The position numbers were made by a program, and so were the translations under genes. Positions 16,232-23,710 of a stretch of 64,000 bases of DNA are shown in pieces (the stretch's first letter is position 1; the number at the start of each line of letters is the position of its first letter). The notes beneath the pieces were generated by a model. It ran no database searches and had not been told where the DNA came from. It worked only from the letters and a program-made list of their open reading frames with translations. Origin of the DNA: Pelomonas paludis (GTDB taxonomy: Bacteria > Pseudomonadota > Gammaproteobacteria > Burkholderiales > Burkholderiaceae_C); assembly GCF_039872745.1 (NCBI RefSeq), contig NZ_JBDPZD010000002.1, positions 558,001 to 622,000 on the forward strand, in the 5' to 3' direction.

Positions 16232-16756
16232 TCACTCGCCCGCGTCAACCTCCACGCCACTGACGCTGGCCCACGAGGCATCAATCACGCCATCCTGAAT
16301 GAAGCGATGAATGCTGGAGTGCGGCCAGTCGGCCGCCCGCTCCGCCCAGCCATGCTTCACCGGGTTGAAGTGGATGTAGTCCACGTGTCGCTCGAAGTCC
16401 AAGTCGTCACGAATGAGGTGCTCCCAATAACGCCGCTGCCATAGCCCTCGTTCGCCCTTGGACGCGCGGCTCTTGCTGATGCGCTCGCCTGGCGGCACCC
16501 GTCGCGAGAAGCCTTGCTTGATGAGCATGATGCGCGTGGCGAAATCCGCGTCTTCGCGCGGCAGCGTCATCAGCAGATGCAGGTGGTCGGGCAGCACGCA
16601 AATGGCGTCCAGTTCGAATGGGCGCGAACGGCGAACCGTGCGCACGCTGTCCCGCAACGCGTCGATGTGGTCCGTCAGCAGGTGGCCGCTGCGGTCGGCC
16701 GCATTCAGGGTGAAGAAGTAGGTGGCACCCGGAACGTCGGCACGGCGGTAGCGCAT
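16232..16756 (-). CDS. REP-associated tyrosine transposase (RAYT)
   Basis: The 174-residue protein belongs to the Y1 single-strand transposase family linked to REP sequences (TnpA_REP). The HUH-type motif appears as PDHLHLL (about residues 57-63). The family's strongly conserved block WQRRYWEHLIRDDLDFERHV followed by DYIHFNPVKHG lies near residues 111-141. RAYTs cut and join REP hairpins in single-stranded DNA and are generally single-copy, domesticated genes. REP copies sit immediately on both sides (16198-16228 and 16765-16842), supporting the assignment. Confidence 0.93.
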   Translation of the reverse strand: MRYRRADVPGATYFFTLNAADRSGHLLTDHIDALRDSVRTVRRSRPFELDAICVLPDHLHLLMTLPREDADFATRIMLIKQGFSRRVPPGERISKSRASKGERGLWQRRYWEHLIRDDLDFERHVDYIHFNPVKHGWAERAADWPHSSIHRFIQDGVIDASWASVSGVEVDAGE

Positions 16757-16764
16757 GGCTGGTC

Positions 16765-16842
16765 GTAGGTTGGGGTGAGCGCAGTGAACCCCAACGATCG
16801 CCGACCGTCAAACGTTGGGGTTCGCGGGCTCACCCCAACCTA
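16765..16842. repeat. Inverted pair of REP elements (REPIN), right of RAYT
   Basis: One copy reads GTAGGTTGGGGTGAGC then GAACCCCAAC (16765-16795). A second copy in opposite orientation (16814-16842, GTTGGGGTTC ... GCTCACCCCAACCTA) follows after 18 bases. Two inverted REPs close together form the REPIN unit mobilised by RAYT enzymes. Confidence 0.8.
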
Positions 16843-16858
16843 TGAGCGGGACCGCCCC

Positions 16859-17626
16859 TCAAGATTCAAACTTCTTCTTTCGCCGGGGCAAGTTCATCCC
16901 GAATCGCCCGACGTGTTCGTACGCGACTCGAACGAGGTGTAGCACGTGCCAACAGTCCACAAAATGCACTAGCCCCGACTGCGCCGTACCTTCAACGACG
17001 ACACCACAAAAGCGGCAATGTGACAACGAGCCGACTTGTCGCTCGAACGAAAACACTGCGCCGCCACTGAACCCAGCGAAGTCCTGAAGCGCAAGGCCAT
17101 CATCGATCTTGAGTGTGTGCATATGCCGCGTACCGGCGTATGCGGCTTGATAGGTCGCCGGCATCGTTACCTGATGCGTCTTCACCATCTTGTCGTCGTA
17201 GTCGATCTCCGACAGGTCGCGAGGAAAGCCGATCACAAAGAACTTTGCAACCGTAGCACTCGCCTGCCACTGATCACGCCATGCCGCGTCGAGTCGGATG
17301 AAATGCGAGCGCTCCGTGTCGCGCCGACTCAATCCTGCTAACGATGCTGGGAACACGACAACATCAACCTCATTGCCGTTACCTCCGTCACTCTGACCAA
17401 AGCCCTGGGAGAGTGGAAGCCGCCGCACAGACTTGGCAGACAGCAACACGCGCAATTCTCCCGAATGGTTGTGCCTGATCAGATGTCGAGCCGTTATCAC
17501 AGCGCACTGATCGCCGAGCTTCGCCAGGATGCAAGACCCCCAGATGCCGATTGGCGCCGCATCAACTCCGCTGTCAACCAACAGCGGGCGTACGCATCTA
17601 CCAATCCTTTCAAGAGCTGGATGCAT
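16859..17626 (-). CDS. Trypsin-like serine-protease-fold protein, family unknown
   Basis: I do not recognise a named family for this 255-residue protein. It has the order of motifs of a chymotrypsin-fold protease: ITARHL with a candidate catalytic His48, EVDVVVF with Asp88, and DFAGFSGGAVF with Ser187 in a G-x-S-G-G context. No signal peptide is seen, so it is probably cytoplasmic. It is visibly less GC-rich than its neighbours, lies between two REPIN pairs, and is one of the genes interrupting the urease cluster. Acquisition by transfer is inferred. A role in stress or phage response is possible but unsupported by neighbours. Confidence 0.65.
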   Translation of the reverse strand: MHPALERIGRCVRPLLVDSGVDAAPIGIWGSCILAKLGDQCAVITARHLIRHNHSGELRVLLSAKSVRRLPLSQGFGQSDGGNGNEVDVVVFPASLAGLSRRDTERSHFIRLDAAWRDQWQASATVAKFFVIGFPRDLSEIDYDDKMVKTHQVTMPATYQAAYAGTRHMHTLKIDDGLALQDFAGFSGGAVFSFERQVGSLSHCRFCGVVVEGTAQSGLVHFVDCWHVLHLVRVAYEHVGRFGMNLPRRKKKFES

Positions 17627-17661
17627 TCAATGACGCAAGGCCTTCAGCGAATACTTTGCCC

Positions 17662-17740
17662 GTTGCTTGGGGTGAATGATGCGAGCCCCAACAATTTCCG
17701 GTGTTCAATCGTTGGGGTTCGCGAACTCACCCCAACCTAC
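17662..17740. repeat. Inverted pair of REP elements (REPIN) next to ureC
   Basis: A diverged copy (17662-17692, TTGGGGTGA ... GCGAGCCCCAAC) is followed by an inverted, well-conserved copy (17711-17740, GTTGGGGTTCGCGAACTCAC then CCCAACCTAC). Together with the pair at 16765-16842 it brackets the protease-fold gene. Confidence 0.75.
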
Positions 17741-17767
17741 CGGATTGCCGATAGGCGTTGCCGCCGG

Positions 17768-19486
17768 TCAGAATAAGAAATACCTCTGCGCCATCGGCAG
17801 CTCCTTGGCCGGCTCGCAGGTCAGCAGCACGCCATCGGCCCGGACCTCGTAGGTCTGGGCGTCGATGTCCATCTTCGGCAGGTAGTGGTTGTGCACCATG
17901 TCTGCCTTCTTGACGCTGCGGCAGCCGCGCACGGCGGCAAGGGGTTTTTGCAGGCCGAGCTTGGCGGCTGAAGCCTGGCCCGACTGGCTGACGAAAGTGA
18001 GCGAGCCCTGGGTGAGCGCGCCGCCGAAGGCGCCGAACATGGGCCGGTAGTGGACGGGCTGGGGCGTGGGGATGGAGGCGTTGGCATCGCCCATCGCGGC
18101 GGCGGCGATGAAGCCGCCTTTGAGGATCAGCGAGGGCTTGACGCCGAAGAAGGCGGGCTTCCAGAGCACGAGGTCGGCCCACTTGCCCACCTCGATGCTG
18201 CCGACCTCGTGGCTGATGCCGTGGGCGAGCGCGGGGTTGATGGCGAGCTTGGCGAGGTAGCGCTTGACGCGGGCGTTGTCGTTGCCGGGACCATCTCCGG
18301 GCAGGGCACCGCGTTGCACTTTCATCTTGTGGGCGGTCTGCCAGCAGCGCAGGCTCACCTCGCCCACGCGGCCCATGGCCTGGCTGTCGGAGCTGAACAT
18401 GCTGATGGCGCCGAGGTCATGCAGGATGTCTTCGGCCGCGATGGTTTCCTTGCGGATGCGGCTCTCGGCGAAGGCGAGGTCCTCGGCGATGGAGGCATCG
18501 AGGTGATGGCAGACCATCAGCATGTCGAGGTGCTCGTCCAGCGTGTTGACGGTGAACGGCCGCGTCGGGTTGGTGGAGCTGGGCAGCACGTTGGCCTCGC
18601 CCACCACCTTCATGATGTCGGGCGCATGGCCGCCACCCGCGCCTTCGGTGTGGAAGCTGTGGATGGTGCGGCCCTTGAAGGCGGCAATCGTGTCCTCGAC
18701 AAAGCCGCTTTCGTTGAGCGTGTCGGTGTGGATGGCGACTTGCACATCGCCTTCCTCGGCCACGGCGAGGCAGTTGTCCACGGCGGCGGGCGTGGTGCCC
18801 CAGTCCTCGTGGAGCTTGAGGCCAATGGCGCCGGCCTCGACCTGCTGGCGCAGCGCCTCGGGCCGCGCGGCATTGCCCTTGCCGAGGAAGCCGAGGTTCA
18901 TCGGGAAGGCATCGGCCGCCTTGAGCATGGTGGCGATGTGGCTGGGCCCGGGCGTGCAGGTGGTGGCCAGGGTGCCGGTGGCCGGGCCGGTGCCGCCGCC
19001 GATCATGGTGGTGACGCCGCTCATCAGCGCCTCTTCGATCTGCTGCGGGCAGATGAAGTGGATGTGGGTGTCGATGGCGCCGGGCGTGACGATGGAGCCC
19101 TCGCCCGCAATGATCTCGGTGCCCGGGCCGATGACGATGTCCACACCCGGCTGCACATCGGGGTTGCCGGCCTTGCCGATGGCGGCGATGCGGCAGCCAC
19201 GCAGGCCGATGTCGGCCTTGACGATGCCCCAGTGGTCGACGATGACGACGTTGGTGATGACGGTGTCGACGGCGTCGGCGGCGGTGGGGCCATTGGGGCG
19301 CTGTGACTGGCCCATGCCGTCGCGCACGGTCTTGCCACCGCCGAACTTGACCTCTTCGCCATAGCCGCCAGCGGCCAGGGTGTAGTCACGCTCGATCTCG
19401 ATGACGAGGGCGGTGTCGGCCAGGCGCAGCTTGTCACCGACGGTGGGGCCGAGCATCTCGGCGTAGGCGCGGCGGGTGATCTTCAT
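17768..19486 (-). CDS. ureC: Urease alpha subunit UreC
   Basis: UreC is the catalytic subunit of urease, which hydrolyses urea to ammonia and carbamate at a di-nickel site. The 572-residue length is standard. Visible motifs are HIHFICPQQ (first nickel histidines), GLKLHEDWG with the lysine that becomes carbamylated, HTDTLNESGF, HTEGAGGGHAPDI, and FSSDSQAMGR with the nickel-binding aspartate. The ATG at 19486 follows a GGAG site by 6 bases and gives the usual MKITRRAYAEMLGPT opening. After ureC the expected ureE is absent; unrelated genes fill 11.4-17.7 kb. Confidence 0.98.
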   Translation of the reverse strand: MKITRRAYAEMLGPTVGDKLRLADTALVIEIERDYTLAAGGYGEEVKFGGGKTVRDGMGQSQRPNGPTAADAVDTVITNVVIVDHWGIVKADIGLRGCRIAAIGKAGNPDVQPGVDIVIGPGTEIIAGEGSIVTPGAIDTHIHFICPQQIEEALMSGVTTMIGGGTGPATGTLATTCTPGPSHIATMLKAADAFPMNLGFLGKGNAARPEALRQQVEAGAIGLKLHEDWGTTPAAVDNCLAVAEEGDVQVAIHTDTLNESGFVEDTIAAFKGRTIHSFHTEGAGGGHAPDIMKVVGEANVLPSSTNPTRPFTVNTLDEHLDMLMVCHHLDASIAEDLAFAESRIRKETIAAEDILHDLGAISMFSSDSQAMGRVGEVSLRCWQTAHKMKVQRGALPGDGPGNDNARVKRYLAKLAINPALAHGISHEVGSIEVGKWADLVLWKPAFFGVKPSLILKGGFIAAAAMGDANASIPTPQPVHYRPMFGAFGGALTQGSLTFVSQSGQASAAKLGLQKPLAAVRGCRSVKKADMVHNHYLPKMDIDAQTYEVRADGVLLTCEPAKELPMAQRYFLF

Positions 19487-19562
19487 GTGAGGCTCCGCAC
19501 GGCCGCCCGAAGGAGGCGAACGCCCCCGCGGGGGGCAGCGAACAAAGTGAGCGTGGGGGTCG

Positions 19563-19868
19563 TCATAGCTTGCCTTGAACGAGGCCACGGAAGCCGTCGA
19601 CCACACGGTCGCCGGCCAGGTCTACGAGTTCGACGGTGCGCGTCTGCCCGGGCTCGAAGCGCACGGCCGTACCGCTGCAGATATTGAGCCGCATGCCGCG
19701 CGCTAGAGCGCGGTCAAAGCTCAGCGCGGCATTGGTCTCGGCAAAGTGATAGTGCGAGCCGACCTGGATGGGCCGGTCGCCCGTGTTGGCCACCTGCACG
19801 GTGAGCGTGCGGCGGCCGGGGTTGAGTTCGTGCTCACCCTCGGAGGTGATGAGTTCGCCGGGGATCAT
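19563..19868 (-). CDS. ureB: Urease beta subunit UreB
   Basis: The 101-residue beta subunit packs against UreC in the urease trimer. It begins MIPGELITSEGEHELNPGR and includes GSHYHFAETNAALSFDR, both near-invariant in the family. Its ATG overlaps the hupE-like stop region (TGAATGA), implying coupled translation. The 76-base gap to ureC contains GC-rich palindromic sequence but no open frame. Confidence 0.97.
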   Translation of the reverse strand: MIPGELITSEGEHELNPGRRTLTVQVANTGDRPIQVGSHYHFAETNAALSFDRALARGMRLNICSGTAVRFEPGQTRTVELVDLAGDRVVDGFRGLVQGKL

Positions 19869-20441
19869 TCAGGCCACCCCGCCCAAGCGCGCCAGGGCCA
19901 GCGCTGCCGCGCTCGCGCCCAGCAGGGCGCGCAGCAGCGTGGGAGATTGGCGGAGCTTCCAGCCCAAAGCGAGGCCCGCAGCATGCAAGGCCAAGGTGCT
20001 GACCACCATGCCCGCCAGCGCGGCTGCACCGCTCAGCTCCAGCCCGTGCGCCGCGCCGTGGCTGAAGGCCAGGATGGCCGCCGTGGCGGCGCCCGCTGCC
20101 GTGGGCATGTTCGTGCGCAGTGCCACCAGCAGGCCCAGCACCGCCAGCGACACGGTGATGCTGGCCTCCAGCGCCGGCATCGCCCAGCCGGTGCTCATCG
20201 CGATGACCGCGCCGATCAGCAGCGAGCCTGCAAAGGCCAGCGGCGCGCCCAGCGGCTGGCGCAGCGCCATCGCGCTCCAGACGCCCACCGCGAGCATGGC
20301 GGCCAGGTGGTCCGGCCCGGTCAGCGGGTGCAAGGCACCGGACCAGAAGCTGCTTAGGTGCGCATGGGCTGAGCCATCGGTGTGGGCCAGGGCGGGCAGC
20401 GCCAGCAGCGTGGCGAGCAGGGAAACAAGCGTCTTCTTCAT
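19869..20441 (-). CDS. HupE/UreJ-family nickel permease
   Basis: A 190-residue membrane protein with a signal-like N-terminus (MKKTLVSLLATLLALPALAH) and about six helices. It carries the HupE/UreJ motifs HPLTGPDHLAAMLAVGVW and FSHGAAHGLEL, whose histidines and aspartate bind metal. HupE/UreJ proteins take up nickel (or cobalt) for hydrogenase or urease. Its place between ureA and ureB fits a nickel supply for urease. Confidence 0.92.
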   Translation of the reverse strand: MKKTLVSLLATLLALPALAHTDGSAHAHLSSFWSGALHPLTGPDHLAAMLAVGVWSAMALRQPLGAPLAFAGSLLIGAVIAMSTGWAMPALEASITVSLAVLGLLVALRTNMPTAAGAATAAILAFSHGAAHGLELSGAAALAGMVVSTLALHAAGLALGWKLRQSPTLLRALLGASAAALALARLGGVA

Positions 20442-20449
20442 GGCAGCGC

Positions 20450-20752
20450 TCAGGCAATGGGTTGATGGACGGTGACGAGCTTGGTGCCGTCGGGGAAGGT
20501 GGCTTCCACCTGGATCTCCGGGATCATTTCGGCGACCCCATCCATCACGTCGGCGCGGCCCAGCACCTGGCGGCCATCGGCCATCAGCTCGGCCACGGTG
20601 CGCCCATCGCGGGCGCCTTCCAGGATGGCGGCGCTGATGAAGGCCACAGCCTCCGGGTAGTTGAGCTTCAGCCCTCGGGCTTTGCGCCGCTCGGCCACCA
20701 AGGCGGCCGTGAAGATGAGCAGCTTGTCCTTCTCACGTGGGGTCAGTTCCAT
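20450..20752 (-). CDS. ureA: Urease gamma subunit UreA
   Basis: The 100-residue gamma subunit begins MELTPREKDKLLIFTAALVA and ends with the conserved VTVHQPI segment. As the first gene of the structural cluster it should have the urease promoter just upstream. The 257 bases between it and the winged-helix gene contain no recognisable gene and no clear promoter consensus. Confidence 0.97.
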   Translation of the reverse strand: MELTPREKDKLLIFTAALVAERRKARGLKLNYPEAVAFISAAILEGARDGRTVAELMADGRQVLGRADVMDGVAEMIPEIQVEATFPDGTKLVTVHQPIA

Positions 20753-21009
20753 CTCGCCTTGCTCGATTCATTCAAAAGTGCACGTGCAGCCGCTGCGCTT
20801 GCCGAACACGTGGGGTCAGCTCGACTCATTGAGGTCAGCACCTGCGGCCGCTAGCTCTGGCTGAACACAGGGGTGGCGGCCATGCTAACGGCGTTTGACA
20901 GGCCCGAGCAGCTCCCGTGCCATGGCGATGAACGCGTGCATCGGCGCCATGCCTGCCCATGAGTCAGGCGCGCCCCGAAATGGGGCGGAACGCGCGCCGG
21001 AACGGCGCA

Positions 21010-21312
21010 TCAGTCGTCGACGCCGTCGACCAACTCGCGCAAATAGGCCACGTGCCGACGGAAGGACTTGCGGCCCTGCGCGCTGATCCGGACGAGGCTG
21101 CGTGGACGCGGGCCGCTGCCGTCTTTCTCGATGACGATGTACCCCGCCTGCTCCAAGGCCGTCAGATGGCTACCGAGATTGCCGTCGGTAGCGTCGGTCA
21201 GCGCCTTCAGTCGGCTGAAGTCCAGCGGCTCGGCATCGCGCTCGGCGTACAGCGCCGCCATCAGTTGAAGACGCAAAGGCTGGTGGATGAAGAAGTCAGG
21301 CTCAGTCGCCAT
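21010..21312 (-). CDS. Winged-helix transcriptional regulator
   Basis: The 100-residue protein is a small winged-helix DNA-binding protein of the type often annotated as HTH_34/MarR-like. PLRLQLMAALY forms helix 1, FSRLKALTDATDGNLGSHLT the helix-turn-helix, and IVIEKDGSGPRPRSLVRIS the wing. Such proteins usually repress the membrane-protein gene beside them. It begins 2 bases after the stop of the upstream membrane-protein gene, so both form one operon. Two identical 17-base palindromes in the operon promoter are the likely binding sites. Confidence 0.85.
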   Translation of the reverse strand: MATEPDFFIHQPLRLQLMAALYAERDAEPLDFSRLKALTDATDGNLGSHLTALEQAGYIVIEKDGSGPRPRSLVRISAQGRKSFRRHVAYLRELVDGVDD

Positions 21313-21314
21313 GC

Positions 21315-21863
21315 TCACCCCCGGCGCAGCCAGTACCCGCCGAGCAGCAAGCCCAGGCAACTGGCAGCCATCCAATAGGGCAGCGCGGCGCGAAACCCGA
21401 GAAAGCCCACCACGGTCACCGCCAGCACATAACCGGCAATCACCAAATAGCGTGGGGCTGCAAAGACCCCCGCAGCCGCATAAACCAGCCCGACGAAGAG
21501 CCCTGGAAGCGCCACAACGAACGCCGGATCCCTTGGCTCTGCCAGCACCACGATGGCCGTGACGAACACCATGCAGAACCCAGCCCCCGCAGCCAGGCGC
21601 CACAGGCCCGGCCCCGACACCCGCGACCCACCGCGCGCCAGATGCAAGCTCAACCCCGTGCCCAGGATGGCCAGCGCAAACCACGCCACGCTGACCATGG
21701 CCGGGGGCAGCCAGGCCATGCCCAGGTAGCCGAGCGCCCAGAGCACGCTCCACATCATCAAGATTCCACCGCCGCCGCGATACCCGCGCTGCACCTGGGC
21801 GCGGTGGGTGGTGGCATCGATCTGGGCCAGCGCGGCCGCAGCCTGTTGAGCACTGAGTGACAT
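21315..21863 (-). CDS. Membrane protein cotranscribed with winged-helix regulator
   Basis: The 182-residue protein has an N-terminal soluble part (MSLSAQQAAAALAQID) and then about five hydrophobic segments (MMWSVLWALGYLGMAW; VAWFALAILGTGLSL; GFCMVFVTAIVVLA; FVVALPGLFVGLVYAAAG; YLVIAGYVLAVTVVGFLG). The function is unknown. Pairing with a small winged-helix repressor is common for such proteins. ATG 21863 is chosen over the ATG two codons upstream because the GGAG site is then 6 bases away instead of directly abutting. Confidence 0.75.
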   Translation of the reverse strand: MSLSAQQAAAALAQIDATTHRAQVQRGYRGGGGILMMWSVLWALGYLGMAWLPPAMVSVAWFALAILGTGLSLHLARGGSRVSGPGLWRLAAGAGFCMVFVTAIVVLAEPRDPAFVVALPGLFVGLVYAAAGVFAAPRYLVIAGYVLAVTVVGFLGFRAALPYWMAASCLGLLLGGYWLRRG

Positions 21864-21880
21864 GGCCATCTCCGTTAGTT

Positions 21881-21897
21881 ACTCTGCATGACAGAGT
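21881..21897. promoter_or_regulatory. Operator palindrome 1 (ACTCTG-N5-CAGAGT)
   Basis: A perfect 6-base inverted repeat with a 5-base spacer, lying 17 bases upstream of the membrane-protein start. It overlaps the 3' edge of the proposed -10 box. The outer bases TT before and TTGA after it are also shared with palindrome 2. Confidence 0.8.
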
Positions 21898-21923
21898 TTG
21901 AAGATGACCACTTACTCTGTCAA
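21895..21923 (-). promoter_or_regulatory. Sigma70-type promoter of the membrane protein/regulator operon
   Basis: On the minus strand a perfect TTGACA (-35; plus positions 21918-21923) is followed by a 17-base spacer and CAAACT (-10; 21895-21900, 3 of 6 consensus). The -35 box lies inside operator palindrome 2, so a bound repressor would block RNA polymerase. Confidence 0.6.
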
Positions 21924-21930
21924 GCAGAGT
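21914..21930. promoter_or_regulatory. Operator palindrome 2 (ACTCTG-N5-CAGAGT)
   Basis: Identical in its arms to palindrome 1 and exactly 33 bases from it, about three helical turns, so two dimers would sit on the same face of the DNA. Its spacer supplies the proposed -35 box. Confidence 0.8.
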
Positions 21931-21998
21931 TTGAGCGTTTGTTGTGCCGCGATGCCGGACTGGGCCGCCAGCGCTCAGGGAAGGTCAGCGCAACGAGC

Positions 21999-23591
21999 TC
22001 AGCGCCGCCGCTGCTTGCTGATCAGCACGGTCGGGAAGCTGACCGGCAGGGTGCGCGGGTAGTCGCGGTTGTAGTGCAGGCCCCGGCTCTCGTGGCGCAG
22101 CAGGGCGGAGCGGACGATCAGCTCGGCGCAGTCCACCAGGTTGCGCAGCTCCAGCAGGTCGCGCGTGACGCGGAAACTGCCGTAGTAGTCGTCAATCTCG
22201 CTGCGCAGCGCCAGGATGCGCGTCAGCGCCCGTTCCAGGCGCTTGGTGGTGCGCACGATGCCGACGTAGTTCCACATCAAGAGGCGCAGTTCGTCCCAGT
22301 TGTGGGCGATGACGACCTGCTCGTCGGCGTTCTCGACCTGGCTTTCGTCCCAGCCCGGCAGGGGCGCGGCCTCGGGGGCCGCTTGGGCCAGGATGTCGGC
22401 GGCGCAGGTCTGCCCCAGCACCACGCACTCCAGCAGGGAATTGCTGGCCAGGCGGTTGGCGCCGTGCAGGCCGGTGTAGCCGGTCTCGCCCACGGCGTAG
22501 AGCCCAGGCAGGTCGCAACGGCCGCTGAGGTCGGTCACCGCGCCGCCGCAGGTGAAGTGCACCGCCGGCACCACGGGGATGGGCTGGCGGGCGATGTCGA
22601 TGCCGAGCTTGAGGCAGCGCGCGTGGATGGTGGGGAAGTGCTCGATCAGGAAGGCTTCGCCCAGGTGCGTGGCGTCGAGCCACACGTGGTCGAGGCCGTG
22701 CTTCTTCATCTCGAAGTCGATGGCGCGAGCCACGATGTCGCGCGGCGCCAGCTCCATGCGTTCGTCGTGCGAAGCCATGAATCGGCTGCCATCGGGCAAC
22801 TTCAAGTGCCCGCCTTCGCCGCGCAGCGCCTCGGTGATCAGGAAGCTGCGCTCCTGCGGGTGATAGAGGCAAGTCGGGTGGAACTGGATGAACTCCATAT
22901 TGGCCACCCGGCAGCCCGCGCGCCAGGCCATGGCGATGCCGTCGCCCGTCGAGGTGTCGGGGTTGGTCGTGTAGCGGTAGACCTTGCCCGCGCCGCCGGT
23001 GGCCAGCACCACAGCCCGCGCGGGCAGGGTCTCGACATGCTGGGTGTCGATGTCGAGCGCATACACGCCATACACGCGCGGCGGCTCGTCACGCTGCAAG
23101 TGGCGGGACGTGACCAGGTCCACCGCCATCCAGCGCTCGCGCAGCTGGATATTGGGGTGGGCGCGCGCGGCGGCGAGCAGGCTGTCATGGATGGCCTTGC
23201 CCGTTGCGTCGGCTGCATGAGCGATGCGGCGCACGGCGTGCCCACCTTCGCGCGTGAGGTGCAGGCCCAACGGGCCGTCGTCGTCCGGCGTGAAGGGCAC
23301 GCCCTGCCCCACCAGCCAGCCCACCGCTTGCGCGCTGCGCTCGGCAATGAAGCGGGCCGTGGCTTCGTCCACCAGGCCAGCGCCTGCGTCCTGCGTGTCA
23401 CGGACATGGCTGTCGATGGAGTCATCACTGCCCAGCACCCCGACGATGCCGCCCTGCGCCCAGGCCGTGGCGGCTTCGGTCAGTTCGCGCTTGGCAAGGA
23501 CGATGACCGGCATGCGGTCCGCCACGTGCAGGGCCACGGTGAGGCCGGCGAGGCCGGCGCCGACGATGACGAGGGGGGCTTGGTCTGGCAT
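21999..23591 (-). CDS. nadB: L-aspartate oxidase NadB
   Basis: NadB oxidises L-aspartate to iminoaspartate, the first step of NAD synthesis from aspartate. The 530-residue flavoprotein has the FAD-binding motif VIVGAGLAGLTVALHVADR at the N-terminus. The fumarate-reductase-type block TAWAQGGIVGVLGSDDS, the central HPTCLYHP segment and EFIQFHPTC follow, with CGGAVTDLSGRCDLPGLYA near residue 350. The length matches the family. No nadA or nadC lies beside it. Confidence 0.95.
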   Translation of the reverse strand: MPDQAPLVIVGAGLAGLTVALHVADRMPVIVLAKRELTEAATAWAQGGIVGVLGSDDSIDSHVRDTQDAGAGLVDEATARFIAERSAQAVGWLVGQGVPFTPDDDGPLGLHLTREGGHAVRRIAHAADATGKAIHDSLLAAARAHPNIQLRERWMAVDLVTSRHLQRDEPPRVYGVYALDIDTQHVETLPARAVVLATGGAGKVYRYTTNPDTSTGDGIAMAWRAGCRVANMEFIQFHPTCLYHPQERSFLITEALRGEGGHLKLPDGSRFMASHDERMELAPRDIVARAIDFEMKKHGLDHVWLDATHLGEAFLIEHFPTIHARCLKLGIDIARQPIPVVPAVHFTCGGAVTDLSGRCDLPGLYAVGETGYTGLHGANRLASNSLLECVVLGQTCAADILAQAAPEAAPLPGWDESQVENADEQVVIAHNWDELRLLMWNYVGIVRTTKRLERALTRILALRSEIDDYYGSFRVTRDLLELRNLVDCAELIVRSALLRHESRGLHYNRDYPRTLPVSFPTVLISKQRRR

Positions 23592-23710
23592 GGGGCTGGA
23601 TTATGGGAGCCGGCCCGGAGGGGAAGCTTCACCTTCTGCGGGCCTGATTCCATGCCGACCGTCGCTACGATCGCGCCCAAAGATTGTCAAAACACCGCAT
23701 GGGAGGACCA

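Noticed and set aside
20753..21009. A gene or promoter for urease in the gap upstream of ureA
   Set aside because: No frame with a plausible product and no clear -35/-10 pair could be supported by eye.
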